This document shows positions 1 to 10,357 of a stretch of DNA of 64,000 nucleotides, in pieces. Made by a program: the position numbers and the translations under genes. The notes below the pieces were generated by a model. It searched no databases. It saw only the letters and a list, made by a program, of their open reading frames with translations, and was not told the origin of the DNA. Source of the stretch: Ilyonectria destructans (Eukaryota > Ascomycota > Sordariomycetes > Hypocreales > Nectriaceae); the NCBI GenBank assembly GCA_020740775.1, contig JAHEWK010000016.1, positions 558,001-622,000 of the forward strand, written 5' to 3'. The stretch's first letter is position 1. Every line of letters begins with the position of its first letter.

Positions 1-263
1 TAGAATACTATATATTAGCTGTAAAAAGTAGAATATAATAAATATTATTAGCGCTATTAAAAGGTTAAAGTACCTTAGTATATATATATCTAGAAGGGGG
101 ACTAAAAGCTTAACAGTAAAAAAAAATACTAATAATAGTATTAATAATATAGACTATATATTCAGTCTATTTAAAGGTTAATAGTTACTTAAATAGATTA
201 AAATTTCTAGTTTAATTAATTATATTTTCTAATATCTTAATAAGCTATAGAAATAGCTATATC

Positions 264-357
264 TTAAAAAAGCTAAATTTACTAAAAAAACTAAATCTTA
301 AAAAAGCTAAATTTACTAAAAAAGCTAAATCTACTGAAAAAACTAAATCTTAGAAAA
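264..357. repeat. Imperfect tandem repeat, about 17-bp unit
   Basis: About five units of the form A6-GCTAAATYTACT or A6-ACTAAATCTT follow one another. They differ mainly by C/T and G/A changes, as expected if RIP acted after the array formed. No gene is involved. Confidence 0.6.
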
Positions 358-435
358 AATAGAATTATAATAGATATAAAAGCTCTATAAGTTTTATCTC
401 TTCTACTTTAGTTATCTTTCTATTCTTATATATAC

Positions 436-507
436 CTTAACTAACTACTTAACTAATTACTTAATTAATTACTTAATGAATTACTTAACTAACTACTTAA
501 CTAATTA
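436..507. repeat. Six 12-bp tandem units
   Basis: Six consecutive 12-bp units of the pattern CTTAAYKAAYTA fill exactly 72 bp. Units 1 and 5 are identical, and so are units 2 and 6, which suggests a higher-order duplication of a four-unit block. It lies inside the TA-rich block. Confidence 0.8.
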
Positions 508-1390
508 AAGATATCTACTTTCTATCTTACCCTCTAGACTAATATAGTATCTCCTAATTATAGCTATACTTATAGCTTCTATTTTAATCTATACTATTTA
601 ATCTAAAGTAATCTAATTTTTATTTTAAAGCTATAAATTACAGCTAAAAAGTCCAGACTTAAAGATATTAGAAGAATATAAATTAATTAACTCAGTAAAC
701 TGTATTTAGTATAGTTACTTATATTTAGCTACTATATAATTTAAGAGCTAGCCAGCCTAAATATAGATTTAAAACTCTAGATTACTATTAAAATAGACTA
801 TCTTAAAATAATAATTTAAAACTATAAAAATAGAATAACTTCTCCAGCTGAAAAGGTATTCTTAAATAGCTTATATAATTCTAGCTATATAGTATAGATT
901 ATATAGCTAATATATAATATAGTATTAGTTAACTTACAACTAAAGAATTAATAACTATAAGAATCTAAGGGAATTTAGTTGCCTCTAGTAGCAGCTTTAA
1001 AGGAATTATAGAGGGATATTATAGAGGAGGTTATATACTTAGTAGTTAGAAGAGGTAAAAGACTGTAATTAGATTTATAATTAATAGACTAAGTTTCTTA
1101 TTATACTTATATAAGAATGTAACTGTATAGAATTTAAAATAGTAGTTAGAATAGTAATTTTAATAATAATTATTAGCGCTATAATAGAGAAAAGCTGGAA
1201 TACTATAGCCTTTACTAAATAGTTTATAAGTAACCCTAACCTACTTAAGAGGCTTCTACTAGAAAAGTTCTTAAAAAATTATAATTAAAGTAGATTTTAT
1301 AGCAGCTAGAATGGAATTAGAGATTATAGTTATATTGATTATCCCACTTAGGAAGAGTAAGTTGTAGAAGAGCCTAAATAACTTAGGTCT

Positions 1391-2929
1391 TGGATATTAG
1401 AGGTATCTGTTGGACTGTGATAGAATGCAAGGGTTTGAGATGATCAATTTCAATTGTTCGCGTTCTGAGGTCCAGAAGCTTGTTAAATCTTCTCTAAAGA
1501 TAAAATGCACTCTATTCGGGTTTCAATTGTCAAGCCTAGAAATCATTATTTTATCCCATATTAGCTCATCTGGCTGGATTATGCAGCGTGGCATAAGGCA
1601 CAAAGGTGAAGAATCGCAGAGTCTCTTTATCTATTGAAGTACTAAGAGGGACGCGCTCCTTACGGAAAGTCATCCCGTATGCCTTCATTTCCCCTGGAAT
1701 GGAGTGTATGCCTAGAGAAAGCGCACTTGTCACGTCTCATAATCCCTGGGGACCGTAAAACGGCCTCAATCTGTAGCAGAGACACAAGCAGAGACTCGAA
1801 ATTCGAATAAGAGGCCATTTCATCCAGAGATTCACCTACTGGGATCTGTGGGATGCGATTTTCGCCCAGAGCGTACAGCCACTCTTTGATGCTGGCTACC
1901 ATAATTTCTTATTCGTTAATCTCCGCCTCTGGACCGGACGCCGCCGAACGTCAACAAAATGAAGCTGCTTCCCGGTTAAGTTGTGGGTTCACGGTCACCC
2001 ACGCCTCTTCATCCATTATCCAGATACTGATATTCTTTTGTCACACTAGTGTGCTGGCGATTGATGCAACTAGGGGATGACAAGGCTCAGGGAACACTTT
2101 GCTGGCATTAGACATCGCGCTGTCAGTTAGGTTCCTCGTATATAAGACGAACTATAGAAGTAGCCTGTACGTGTAGGAATATTCGACGCGCAGAATCACC
2201 ACCCTCATGACCAAGTTTATTTGTTGTTCTTGAAATAAGAGACTGGAGTTTTCGATTAGCACTGACGCCTGAGCCCTCGAAGGTCTCTGTTGAAAGCTGG
2301 TGAGGACATTTTTGGGAAGACTAGGGCGAAGTCCTTCACTCACTACTACAAAGCGTTGATTCCCTGGGTAAGTAGGTTGCGAAGGGTGGTATTTCCAGGC
2401 GATGGAAGAGGAGAGAGAGAAGACAAAGACTTGTATGTTTGGATGAGGGAGATATTTCGCGAGTGTCCAAGAGATCCCGAGGTGCTCACGAAGAGTTAGC
2501 ATGCCGCTCTGCGTCTCACTCCCGCCTCGGGTTTCATCCACGACTTGTCCTTGAGCCTCAGCGACGACTCCCTCGTCTCCTCCGACATGATTTCTATCAC
2601 AGAGGCCGCCAGAGTGCGTGAGAGCAAGCCAAAACGCATCCAGTACGGGCAGGTCCTAGATGGGTTATTGTATAAGCCGCCATGTTTGATGCCATCATCG
2701 CGTGCCTCTGGAGATTGCGACACGATGACGGGGCATGAGCAGTTTAGCATACCAATGCAAAAGACTGAAAGGCAGACTATCTGGGAGTGCAAGGGCATAA
2801 AAATTGATTTGCATCAATATAACAAAGTCAACCTCTCAGATCAGCCACCAGATCGCAAATCCCAACAACATCTCCCTCCCCTCCTGCAAAAAGCTGTCGC
2901 TTCTGTGTAACCCACCAAAAATACGTGAT
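1391..2929. other. Intergenic, no recognisable gene
   Basis: Balanced-GC sequence with only short open frames (under 130 codons) on both strands. None shows a recognisable domain, signal peptide or consistent splice structure. It may hold the downstream region of the MDR oxidoreductase and old repeat debris. Confidence 0.5.
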
Positions 2930-4224
2930 TCACGCGCGCACAATAAGCTTTTGGCCTGAAACCCCAGCCTTCAATTTATCAAGCCCTTGTTGGATATCAC
3001 CAAGACCTTTGCCCACAACAACAGACTTAGGCTCAAGTTGAAATCTGGCTTGTCTTAGGGACTCGGGGAGGTACTGCCGCCAGATATGATCCAAGACCTT
3101 GCTCCCCTCCTCATTCAATATCTCGAATGCAACAGCTGTCATTTGGTTAGTACCTTAATCGTCATCCCAACAGCTGCTTGGGGCAGGATCTTACACAGGG
3201 TCGGAATGAAGTTCTGCGACAGGGCTACCCTTGGCGGCACAATGATAGCGACTTTGTGTGTCCCTATCTGGTCGAGGATCGAACTGATTGCATTCATCGA
3301 TTCCGGCTCCGAAATAGCATCATAGACGCCGACAAGCTCGCGGCCCGACAGGGTGGAGATGATGTCTTGCACGATGGAAGGACTTCTGTAGTCAAATACT
3401 ACAGTCGCGCCCACAGATTTGACCAGGCTGTGGTTGTGCTTCGACGCAGTGGCTATCACCTCCAGACCAGAAGCGACCGCTAGCTGGATGGCCGTACACC
3501 CAACCGACGATGACCCGCCCCAGACTAAAATCGACTTGCCACTAGGCTGAGGACTCAGACTCGGGAGTGACAAGTTCAGATGAGAGGGGTGGTAGAGGCT
3601 AACAGCTGCGGTAGTAACAGCCAGGGGCAACACAACTGCCTCGTCGAAGCTGATGCCATCCGGGATCGGGCATACTAACGAAGCGAATAAAGTAGGATAA
3701 AGCTGAAAAGCTCCAAATGCGGGATTGTTCAACCCCAGCCCGATGCAGTATCTGGTTCACGAATTTCTTAGCTTTTACTCATTACATTACGGGCCGCGGT
3801 GGCATCAGAGACTAGCCAGAAATCTCTCAGGATGAACAGAGTACTTACCCAATGACCCGTTGACCCTTCCGGAGATGGGTTACACCGTCGCCAACATCCT
3901 CGATATAACCTGCGACATCAGCACCAAGAATAAATGGATAGTCTTTGATGAAAAAGTCCTGCTCTCTGTTCATGACGACGTTAGGTAGATGCCGACCTTA
4001 TGTCCACTACAAGGTCATACTGACTGCACCTTCCATTCAACTGGATTCTGAAGTTTGGTCGTTTAGTGACGGGGCCATTCGGTCATAAGGGTATTTCTCA
4101 CCAGAGCATAGCTTTGGGGCCTGACGACGACTTCACCTGGCCCTGGGGTCGGAAAAGGAGCAGGGCCTAATTCTAAAGGGTAGGCTTTGGGACCCTTGAT
4201 CCAAACAGCTTGGTTTGTCGGCAT
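2930..4224 (-). CDS. MDR-family zinc-independent oxidoreductase (enoyl-reductase-like), apparent frameshift near the 3' end
   Basis: A medium-chain dehydrogenase/reductase related to fungal enoyl-reductase or quinone-oxidoreductase-like proteins, expected to be cytosolic and NADPH-dependent. Exons on the minus strand: 4224-4102, 4047-4025 (only 23 nt), 3965-3849, then 3751 onward. The start gives MPTNQAVWIKGPKAYPLELG. Family landmarks follow in order: NPVEWKVQ, the ILGADVAG segment, the GQRVIG turn, and the Rossmann stretch ILVWGGSSSVGCTAIQLA. At about 3139-3142 the frame closes (KVLTK, stop), but the expected C-terminus resumes one frame over (TAVAFEILNEEG through GQKLIVRA, stop at 2930). 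This looks like a one-base frameshift. A 32-nt intron from 3156 would restore the frame but would be unusually short. The gene may be a recent pseudogene. The substrate is unknown. Confidence 0.7.
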
Positions 4225-5115
4225 TGCGTCTTGGCAGATTTTACTGGCGGCGTGTTGAGGGATAGAAATCCGGAGTTGGAGTTGAACATGGGGCAGTGAG
4301 GATTATACCTAAACCTAAGGGTTTCACTTATTATAAATAGAGTCGAGGCATTTATTATTTACCTCCAGGGCACTCTAAAGCATGATAGGGTTTCAGGCTC
4401 TAGAATTTCTAAGCTGCTTTGTTAACATTCTCCACTTGTTTCGCTGTTGAACTCGGACGCGGCGAATAACCTTTCCCGAGGCCCTTTACCACGAACACGG
4501 AACCTTAGTTTGCGGAGGCGTCCGATGGGGGCTCCGAGGTCAGTCAAATATGGGCCGATTGTGGCTCGCTAGAACGGGTGTGAGTCGGGTGGTTTTCTTA
4601 CGCTAGTATTCCTCCTGCAGCTTGTTCACTTCATAGACAATGCGCGATTGAACGGTCAATCTGAGCGATTGTCGTGGTTCTAAGCGAATACGACACCATC
4701 ATGTCCCTCTAGACTCCAGACGCATAACAACCACTGGGGCTACTGATACCGGACACCACGAGAGGGCCGGCTGCTTTTCTCCTACTGCCCTTTCAAGCAG
4801 CACTGCGTGCTCGCTAAGTGTATGCGAGTGGTGCGAGCGGACCGACCCCGCCGCTAAGAAGTTCCGAAACCTCGCTTTGAGCATTTTAAACGCAGTAGGC
4901 TGTCGGCTTTTCCCCACAAAGCCATGGTTGTCTGAGGGCAGTCCCCGGCAGGGGGTTATTGAACTTACTAGAGTACGGCACAGACATGCCGATTCGGATG
5001 TCCGAGAGCTGCGAATTCTCGGACCACGGAACCGCTAAACAGCCGGATGACATATCAAGACTAAGTTCGGGCTTAAGGCTCTAGCGTTGTGGATTTTGTT
5101 GGATAGCGTAACGGC
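4225..5115. other. Intergenic / probable degraded element
   Basis: Balanced-GC sequence between the MDR gene and the helicase relic. No open frame of supportable coding content was seen. The 3' half is likely the decayed upstream part of the PIF1-like helicase, but no helicase motif could be read in it. Confidence 0.4.
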
Positions 5116-6386
5116 ATGGTAACTTACGTGGATGGCGACGCTCTAAGAAGATGGAAAGAAAAATGGCTGCTCATCATTGACGAAGTAAGCATACTAGGTC
5201 TATAAACGCTCTGTGATATTAATAAGCGACTTTATGCCTCCCGAGGATCGAATGGCGACTTTGGCGGAATCCCAGTGGGGCTACTGTCAAGAGATTTCTA
5301 CCAGTTCTGCTCGGTGTAGAATAGATTACTATTAACGCTATAGTCCGCCCTTAGGATTATAAATAAAATAAGGGTATAGATACTCTATACTTAATTTACT
5401 ACTATTATTATACTTACTAAATAAGTTTATACAGTAGGAGACCTAAAGCTATAGTAACTGCTAACTTAAATCCAGCAGGAAGAACAAGATAAGTCCAATA
5501 TAGAGCTCTTTAGTAGCCAGTGCTTTAGGGAAGGATAAGCTATACTATAGAGTAGGGGCTTATAGTAGTTATACTGCTTAATAGTATTAGGTAGTATCTA
5601 AATATAGATACTATTTTAGCCTTCTAGAGGAATAAATAGAAGCCAGTCTGAATATTTCTATTCTAATACTGCTAAAATAAACCTAATATATTACTAGTAA
5701 TAAAAGAAGAAGTTATACTTATAGCTAATATTAGAGATAATAGTAAGATCTATATACTGACTATATTTATAATTATAACTATATTCTGATTATAGTAACT
5801 ATAAATATAAACTCAAGCCTTAAGCTTATAAATAGTACTAAGTATATAGTACTAAAAGTTATATCAGATACTAAAAGATTCCCAGGCTATTAACTTGCTC
5901 TAAATATCATCCTCTACTTTAGACTATCTGCTGATATTATTCTATTATCTAAGTTAATTAAGAAGTTTAAATTTAATAAAATAATACCAGATATAATCCT
6001 ACTTACTCTAATAAGTGCCTAAATACCAATCGAAAAGAAAAAGAGGGTTAAGAAGAGGCCTTAGCAGAGGTATAATATAAGCCGCCGAGGACTTCTACTA
6101 TACTGCAGCATTCGTATACACCAATTACAAAATCCAAGGCGAAACCCTCCTACAGATTGCATTAGAGCTGCGAGGAACCGGGACAAAGCTGAATATTAAG
6201 GCTGGACAGCTCGAGCCAGGAAAGTGCGATCCGTATAGCCTGTATATGCAGCTATCGCGGTGCAAATCGCTGGATGGTATTATATTGCTGCCAAAGGCGC
6301 GTATGGAGGATATAGTCCGGAATAAAATACCCCGGGAAATGTCTAATGCGAGGCTAGGCTGGAACAATTGTGCGGGAGAACAGTAA
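5116..6386 (+). pseudogene. PIF1-like helicase relic (Helitron type)
   Basis: Two conserved pieces of a PIF1-family helicase remain. At 5161-5319 the translation reads KWLLIIDEVSILGL, a stop, then GGIPVGLLSRDFYQFCSV; these are the Walker B region (DEVS) and the following GDFxQF-type motif with D kept. At 6108-6386 the C-terminal end reads AFVYTNYKIQGETL, then YSLYMQLSRCKSLDGI and a TAA stop, matching the TDYKxQGxT and YVQLSR motifs of helicase domain 2. Between them, 5325-6075 is TA-rich with many stops and looks RIP-mutated. PIF1-like helicases of this kind in fungal genomes usually belong to Helitron transposons. No Rep domain or Helitron ends were identified. The gene is dead. Confidence 0.75.
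5325..6075. repeat. TA-rich RIP-like segment inside the helicase relic
   Basis: Strongly A/T-biased, almost without CG dinucleotides, and bounded on both sides by balanced-GC coding remnants of the same helicase. Stops (TAG, TAA) are frequent. It is either the middle of the helicase after RIP or a TA-rich insertion into it. Confidence 0.6.
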
Positions 6387-7007
6387 ACGAGGCCCGGTTA
6401 TCATTATTGCACCCATTTGCACAATACCAGCAATAATATAGTTTATAGTTTAGATAGCCAAATCTAAGGAACAGTCACGTATGTATTGATAGATGATGGG
6501 TTTTTCGTAGTAGAACCGGGACTGTCAGACGGAAAGTTGTGGGGAGGTCCTACTAGTATCGGGTTCCTAGCCTGCCGGCCTCAAAGGCCCGGATCCCTAG
6601 GAATCCGGTCTCGGGATCGATGTCTCTGGTGTCTCAAGGAAGTCATCACTGCCCTAGATAAATGGGTGGTATCCCACCCACCTAGATAGCAAGATAAGAT
6701 ATTCTATCACCAACTAAGCTGTTCCAACTTCTCCATTCTGTTTGACAGGGACCATAGAAGTCGAGTGTACATAGATATATTAAAAACCCGATCTAATGTA
6801 TTAGATGTCACCTAAGTCATGCAGAAGGAGGAATCTCACAAAATACAAACGAGAAAAGCAACAACATTATTATAAATTAAAAGCTCACTACCAATGAGCA
6901 TGCGTCCCAGAGATCAGTTGGGGCCTCTTTACCGTGAAGGTTGGGGGAATCATCTTGGGCACCTGATGGGTGGTTCTTGATAGCACCACTGGATTGGGCT
7001 TAGTGCC
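6387..7007. other. Intergenic, no recognisable gene
   Basis: Short open frames only. There is no family resemblance, no splice-consistent gene and no long repeat unit. It sits between the helicase relic and a broken monooxygenase fragment, so it is probably part of the same decayed region. Confidence 0.4.
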
Positions 7008-7447
7008 GATAAAATCAAGAAGATTGAGCACAAGGGTAAAGTGTCAGGTTAATCTCAGGTCCACCCGTCTCCTCGGAGGACCCCTGTTATGTTCCAACCC
7101 GGAACATCTAAGTCAGGCACGGCGCTTGCGGCCAAGCATGCCGAGGCTGTCTTCCTCAACGCTGTCAATGCCACACAAGCCGCCAAGACCGTTTCTGGGA
7201 TGCGAGTGGCTATGTATACAAAGACTTGGGATCCAAATCCCTTGAAGTTCTTCCCATGCTTCATGCACATCATCGGGAAGACGAAGGAAGAGCCCAGGCC
7301 AAGTGCCAAAAGGCGTTGGAGAATGCCGATCCCATTGCAGGACTTGTGCAGTCCAGGGACTACACCGTTATTAGCCTAGCACCATTTCCTTTGAATGAAC
7401 CCGTGGACCTGAGCGGTATGTCACAGGCCATGGCACTCGCCGAATAG
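7008..7447 (+). pseudogene. Fragment of FMN-dependent monooxygenase (NtaA/SnaA/DszA family)
   Basis: The translation from 7008 reads DKIKKIEHKGKVSG, then an in-frame TAA at 7050-7052. It continues as PSPRRTPVMFQPGTSKSG, then ALAAKHAEAVFLNAVNATQA and LKFFPCFMHIIGKT. Near 7285 the frame shifts by one and the family sequence continues as AQAKCQKALENADPIAGLVQ to a TAG at 7445-7447. These are hallmarks of the flavin-dependent two-component monooxygenase family (nitrilotriacetate monooxygenase component A-like). The N-terminal and C-terminal parts of the usual ~450-aa protein are absent. One stop, one frameshift and truncation at both ends make this a clear relic. Confidence 0.8.
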
Positions 7448-9063
7448 AGCTATGGACACTATGCCAGGTGACTAGCTCTAGGGTAGGGCGATGTCCCTTT
7501 CACCCCAACTCTCACAGACTGTTGTGAATGACTAGCTGTTCGCGTATCCCTTAGGCCAGTTAGGGCAAACCTAAGTTTTAAAAGCCGCGTCTGGGGTTTT
7601 CTACATACGTGGGCGACATTCTTAATTCATTACGTTACAGGGTCATATCATCGGGCTTGGCGCGGCGTCATGTCGGTAGCTTTACGGACCAACAATGCTA
7701 AGTGATCCGCCCATAAGTTACTCGAGTGGCACCCCTGAAGCGGTGAAGGAGCCGTTTAAGCTTTTAGGCGGCATGCAGTGGTTAAATTAAGGTGTTCCCT
7801 GTCCGTGGTGGAGTAATGTGGCCCAGTTAGGCTCCGGCAGGCCGAGGCTCTGATTCCGCCACGTTGCAACGGGACTGCGGATGCACCTTCTTCTCCCAGT
7901 TGCTGCCGTTAAATATGATTTGGGAAGAGTCGTCATAGATCTGTTTGTCGAAGCACGACCAAGACGGTGCATGGTGTGGCTGGACACGACTGCAGCGTCG
8001 ACCTTGGGAAAAGAAATTGGAGGTATGTTAGATGAGGGCGCGGTTAAAGTCTAAGCTCCACAGATCTGCAAGATTTTTAGCCGCTAAAAATGCAGGCGGA
8101 TTATTCACGTTGAGGGTCAGCCATCCCTTAAGTACTCAGTTGGAAGAGTATGATCTGCTGCCGCCAGTATAATGCTACCTCCGGAGTAGTCCTAACAGGT
8201 CACAGTCCCTAAAAAGCAACACCAGGATCTTTACAATACAATTCCAGTAAATTTGGCTGAGTGTAGGGCAGCGGGAATACTATCAAGGACCACGTAGCCA
8301 GCGAGCTTGGTAGCCAAATATACCCCCAGGGGTCCCTCATAATCAAATGAGATAACCACCAACCTTGCTCGAGAGCTGTTTGAATGAGCAGCAACTCAGC
8401 GAGAACTGTGGCCGTAGGTTTATAAAGATCGTCATGCGTCTTGTACAGGATCTGTCCATAGCCTTCCTGGTTAACAGGTAGAATTCCGAAAGCAGTGATA
8501 AGAGCTGAGGGCTGCTGGAAGCTCACCATCTGCCCAGGGATGTAACTGTTTGGCTGGGGACTTATAGAATGGACCCTCTATGGGGAAAATGAAGGCAAGA
8601 GGTGGCGTTCTGTGGTCGAGCGAGGAACTTTTGAACGAGGAACTATACTGCTTTGAATTGTATTCCTCTTATGATTTAAAAACACAAGAATGCCAACTTC
8701 CTAATCCGGACCTTCCTGTCGATTTGCCCCATCATACTACACAGACAGGGGGGCTATACGGACGACGCAGCTGTGTGGACGAAATGGTGGAGCTTTGGGC
8801 GGGCCTGCATATCAAGGTAAGCGAAAACATATGCGTTACTCAATGACTAAGTCAAGAACCCAGTCTGCTAGACAGGATGATAGAAGCTGAGTAACATAAT
8901 GCTACCATTCGTAATATGGAACTAAGCTACCTCTTATTTGGGATGGAGAAGATTGCAGATAAATATAAAGCCCCAGAAGGAACCTACAGTCTAGGAGGAT
9001 ATTCAGCATTAGAAACATTTCAAAACAATCTCATCCATCTTCAGTTACTCTACGCCCTACACG
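7448..9063. other. Long intergenic stretch, no supported gene
   Basis: The longest open frame here is 106 codons (8209-8529, minus strand, hydrophobic, no recognisable domain). Another of 88 codons lies on the plus strand at 8580-8846. Neither has splice-site or family support. The last ~150 bp should contain the promoter of the small secreted protein gene at 9064. Confidence 0.4.
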
Positions 9064-9637
9064 ATGCAGCTCCTCACTCTCTTCACAATCATCATGGCCT
9101 CTGGCTCCGTTGCGGCTAAGAGCGCAAAAATCCAGTATTACTACGATGGTGGCTGCTCTAACGTAAGTTCCCGAGCACCAGCACTGGCACATAAAGTTTC
9201 GAATAAAGAGGGAGTACTTGACTAACTCGGTAATGTCCGAAAATAGTACGCAGTCGAATTCAACGTCGAGGCCTTTACTTGCATGTGCGTTTCTCCCATA
9301 TTTCCCACTCCTCGCACCAACAGGGCTCTCTACTTCCTAGAAAGTCACGCTGACATGTTGGCACTTCACAGTAACTACGGCTGGGGCAACTCCAATAGCG
9401 GCAACATTGCCGGCTGTGAGACCGGTGACTGCACTTGCACTTTCTATGAGAACGCGGGCTGCTCTGGATCAAGCGAAATCACTTCATATGATGGGCCCTT
9501 CGACAACTGCGCGTCCAGGGTAAGTCTTCGTCATTATTTGGCACGGGTATCAAGCGACTAAGAGAGCGGGATGCTAATATGTTCGATTGTTGCAGTGGGG
9601 CAAGGGATTCAAGAGCGTCCGCTGCAGAATCTACTGA
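9064..9637 (+). CDS. Small secreted cysteine-rich protein, 108 aa, 8 Cys
   Basis: A four-exon model, 9064-9162, 9247-9284, 9372-9519 and 9596-9637, gives 327 nt with correct GT-AG junctions and no internal stop. Residues 1-18 (MQLLTLFTIIMASGSVAA) are a signal peptide. The mature ~90 residues contain eight Cys at about 31, 45, 61, 66, 68, 76, 92 and 105, enough for four disulfides. The stretch CTCTFYENAGC and the C-terminal W-x3-FKSVRC motif resemble small secreted fungal proteins with a crystallin-like fold, but the function is unknown. Reading straight through 9285-9371 stays open, so an isoform with 29 more residues is possible; the spliced form gives a better Cys pattern. It may be an extracellular defence or host-interaction protein. 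Confidence 0.75.
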
Positions 9638-10357
9638 TTGCCAAACGGTGCGTGGTATTGACGATATTAGAGGGGCCGGTATGCGGAGGCTTCTCTGTTA
9701 CTACCCATGCCATGGCCAAGTGGGTTATCACTCATCGTCTTGAATAAGTGGAGAGATTCACTGCGATCACGAAGCTTGATGGAGGAGATATCGATCAAGG
9801 CGCAAAGTAGTTAGATAGTGTCAACGACTGTAGCAAGGTTTAATCGAAGCTTGCGGTAAAGACCAATGTGCAATAGCTTTATTGTGAAGGTACTATCTCT
9901 TCTCGTACTGGGTGAAGGACTAAATGTATGTCTCTATTGTTTATAGATACTGCATGGCTTTGGTATATCTAATGATATCGAGTGAAGCTAAAAAGAAAAC
10001 CCAAATAATCAAGATTGTGGCTATCTTATCCGCCTTTGAGGTCAGCCGAGAACAAGCTACAGTAGCTTCGAGGAAAGCCCATGCTATATGCATAATTTCC
10101 TGGTTGGGGGATATTTCAGGAACACAACCCGCTGTGCATGTAGCGCATGAAATCGCTCAGGGTCAACCGGGAGGCATTCATGCATAGGATGGCTTGTATA
10201 CTCTAGGAGTTGTGCAGAACTCCTACCTAGTAGTAGACTCTGTTTGAAAGGGCGCCAATTATATTGTATCGACAGCCAGAGAGTTCCAGTCTGAAAAACC
10301 ATTCCCACTTATTCATTCAGGAACCTCTGTCTTTTAACACACTCTAAGGGTGATTAA
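9638..10357. other. Intergenic; contains one copy of a dispersed repeat
   Basis: No gene is supported. About 9909-10020 is related to 38750-38866 (see the repeat entries). The rest is downstream sequence of the genes on both sides. Confidence 0.5.
9909..10020 (+). repeat. Dispersed repeat, copy 1
   Basis: About 110 bp centred on the shared string ATACTGCATGGCTTT aligns with 38750-38866 in the same orientation. Differences are mostly C/T and G/A, consistent with RIP. The boundaries are approximate and no open frame is conserved. Confidence 0.65.

Larger units (their letters stand above)
1..1390. repeat. TA-rich, CpG-poor decayed repeat block
   Basis: Nearly all of this stretch is A/T with very few CG dinucleotides and abundant TA, CTA and TAG. 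This is the composition expected of a repeat heavily mutated by RIP. Stops occur in all frames and no protein family is recognisable. It contains local tandem repeats (listed separately). Composition changes sharply to balanced GC near 1390-1410, which marks the edge of the block. The identity of the original element is lost. Confidence 0.75.

Noticed and set aside
3139..3160. An 18-nt intron (GTACTAAC...ACAG) joining the two parts of the MDR gene
   Set aside because: Far too short for splicing, and it does not put the downstream part in the right frame.
8209..8529. 106-codon hydrophobic frame on the minus strand
   Set aside because: No recognisable family, no signal of splicing, and it sits in a decayed region; kept only as a remark.
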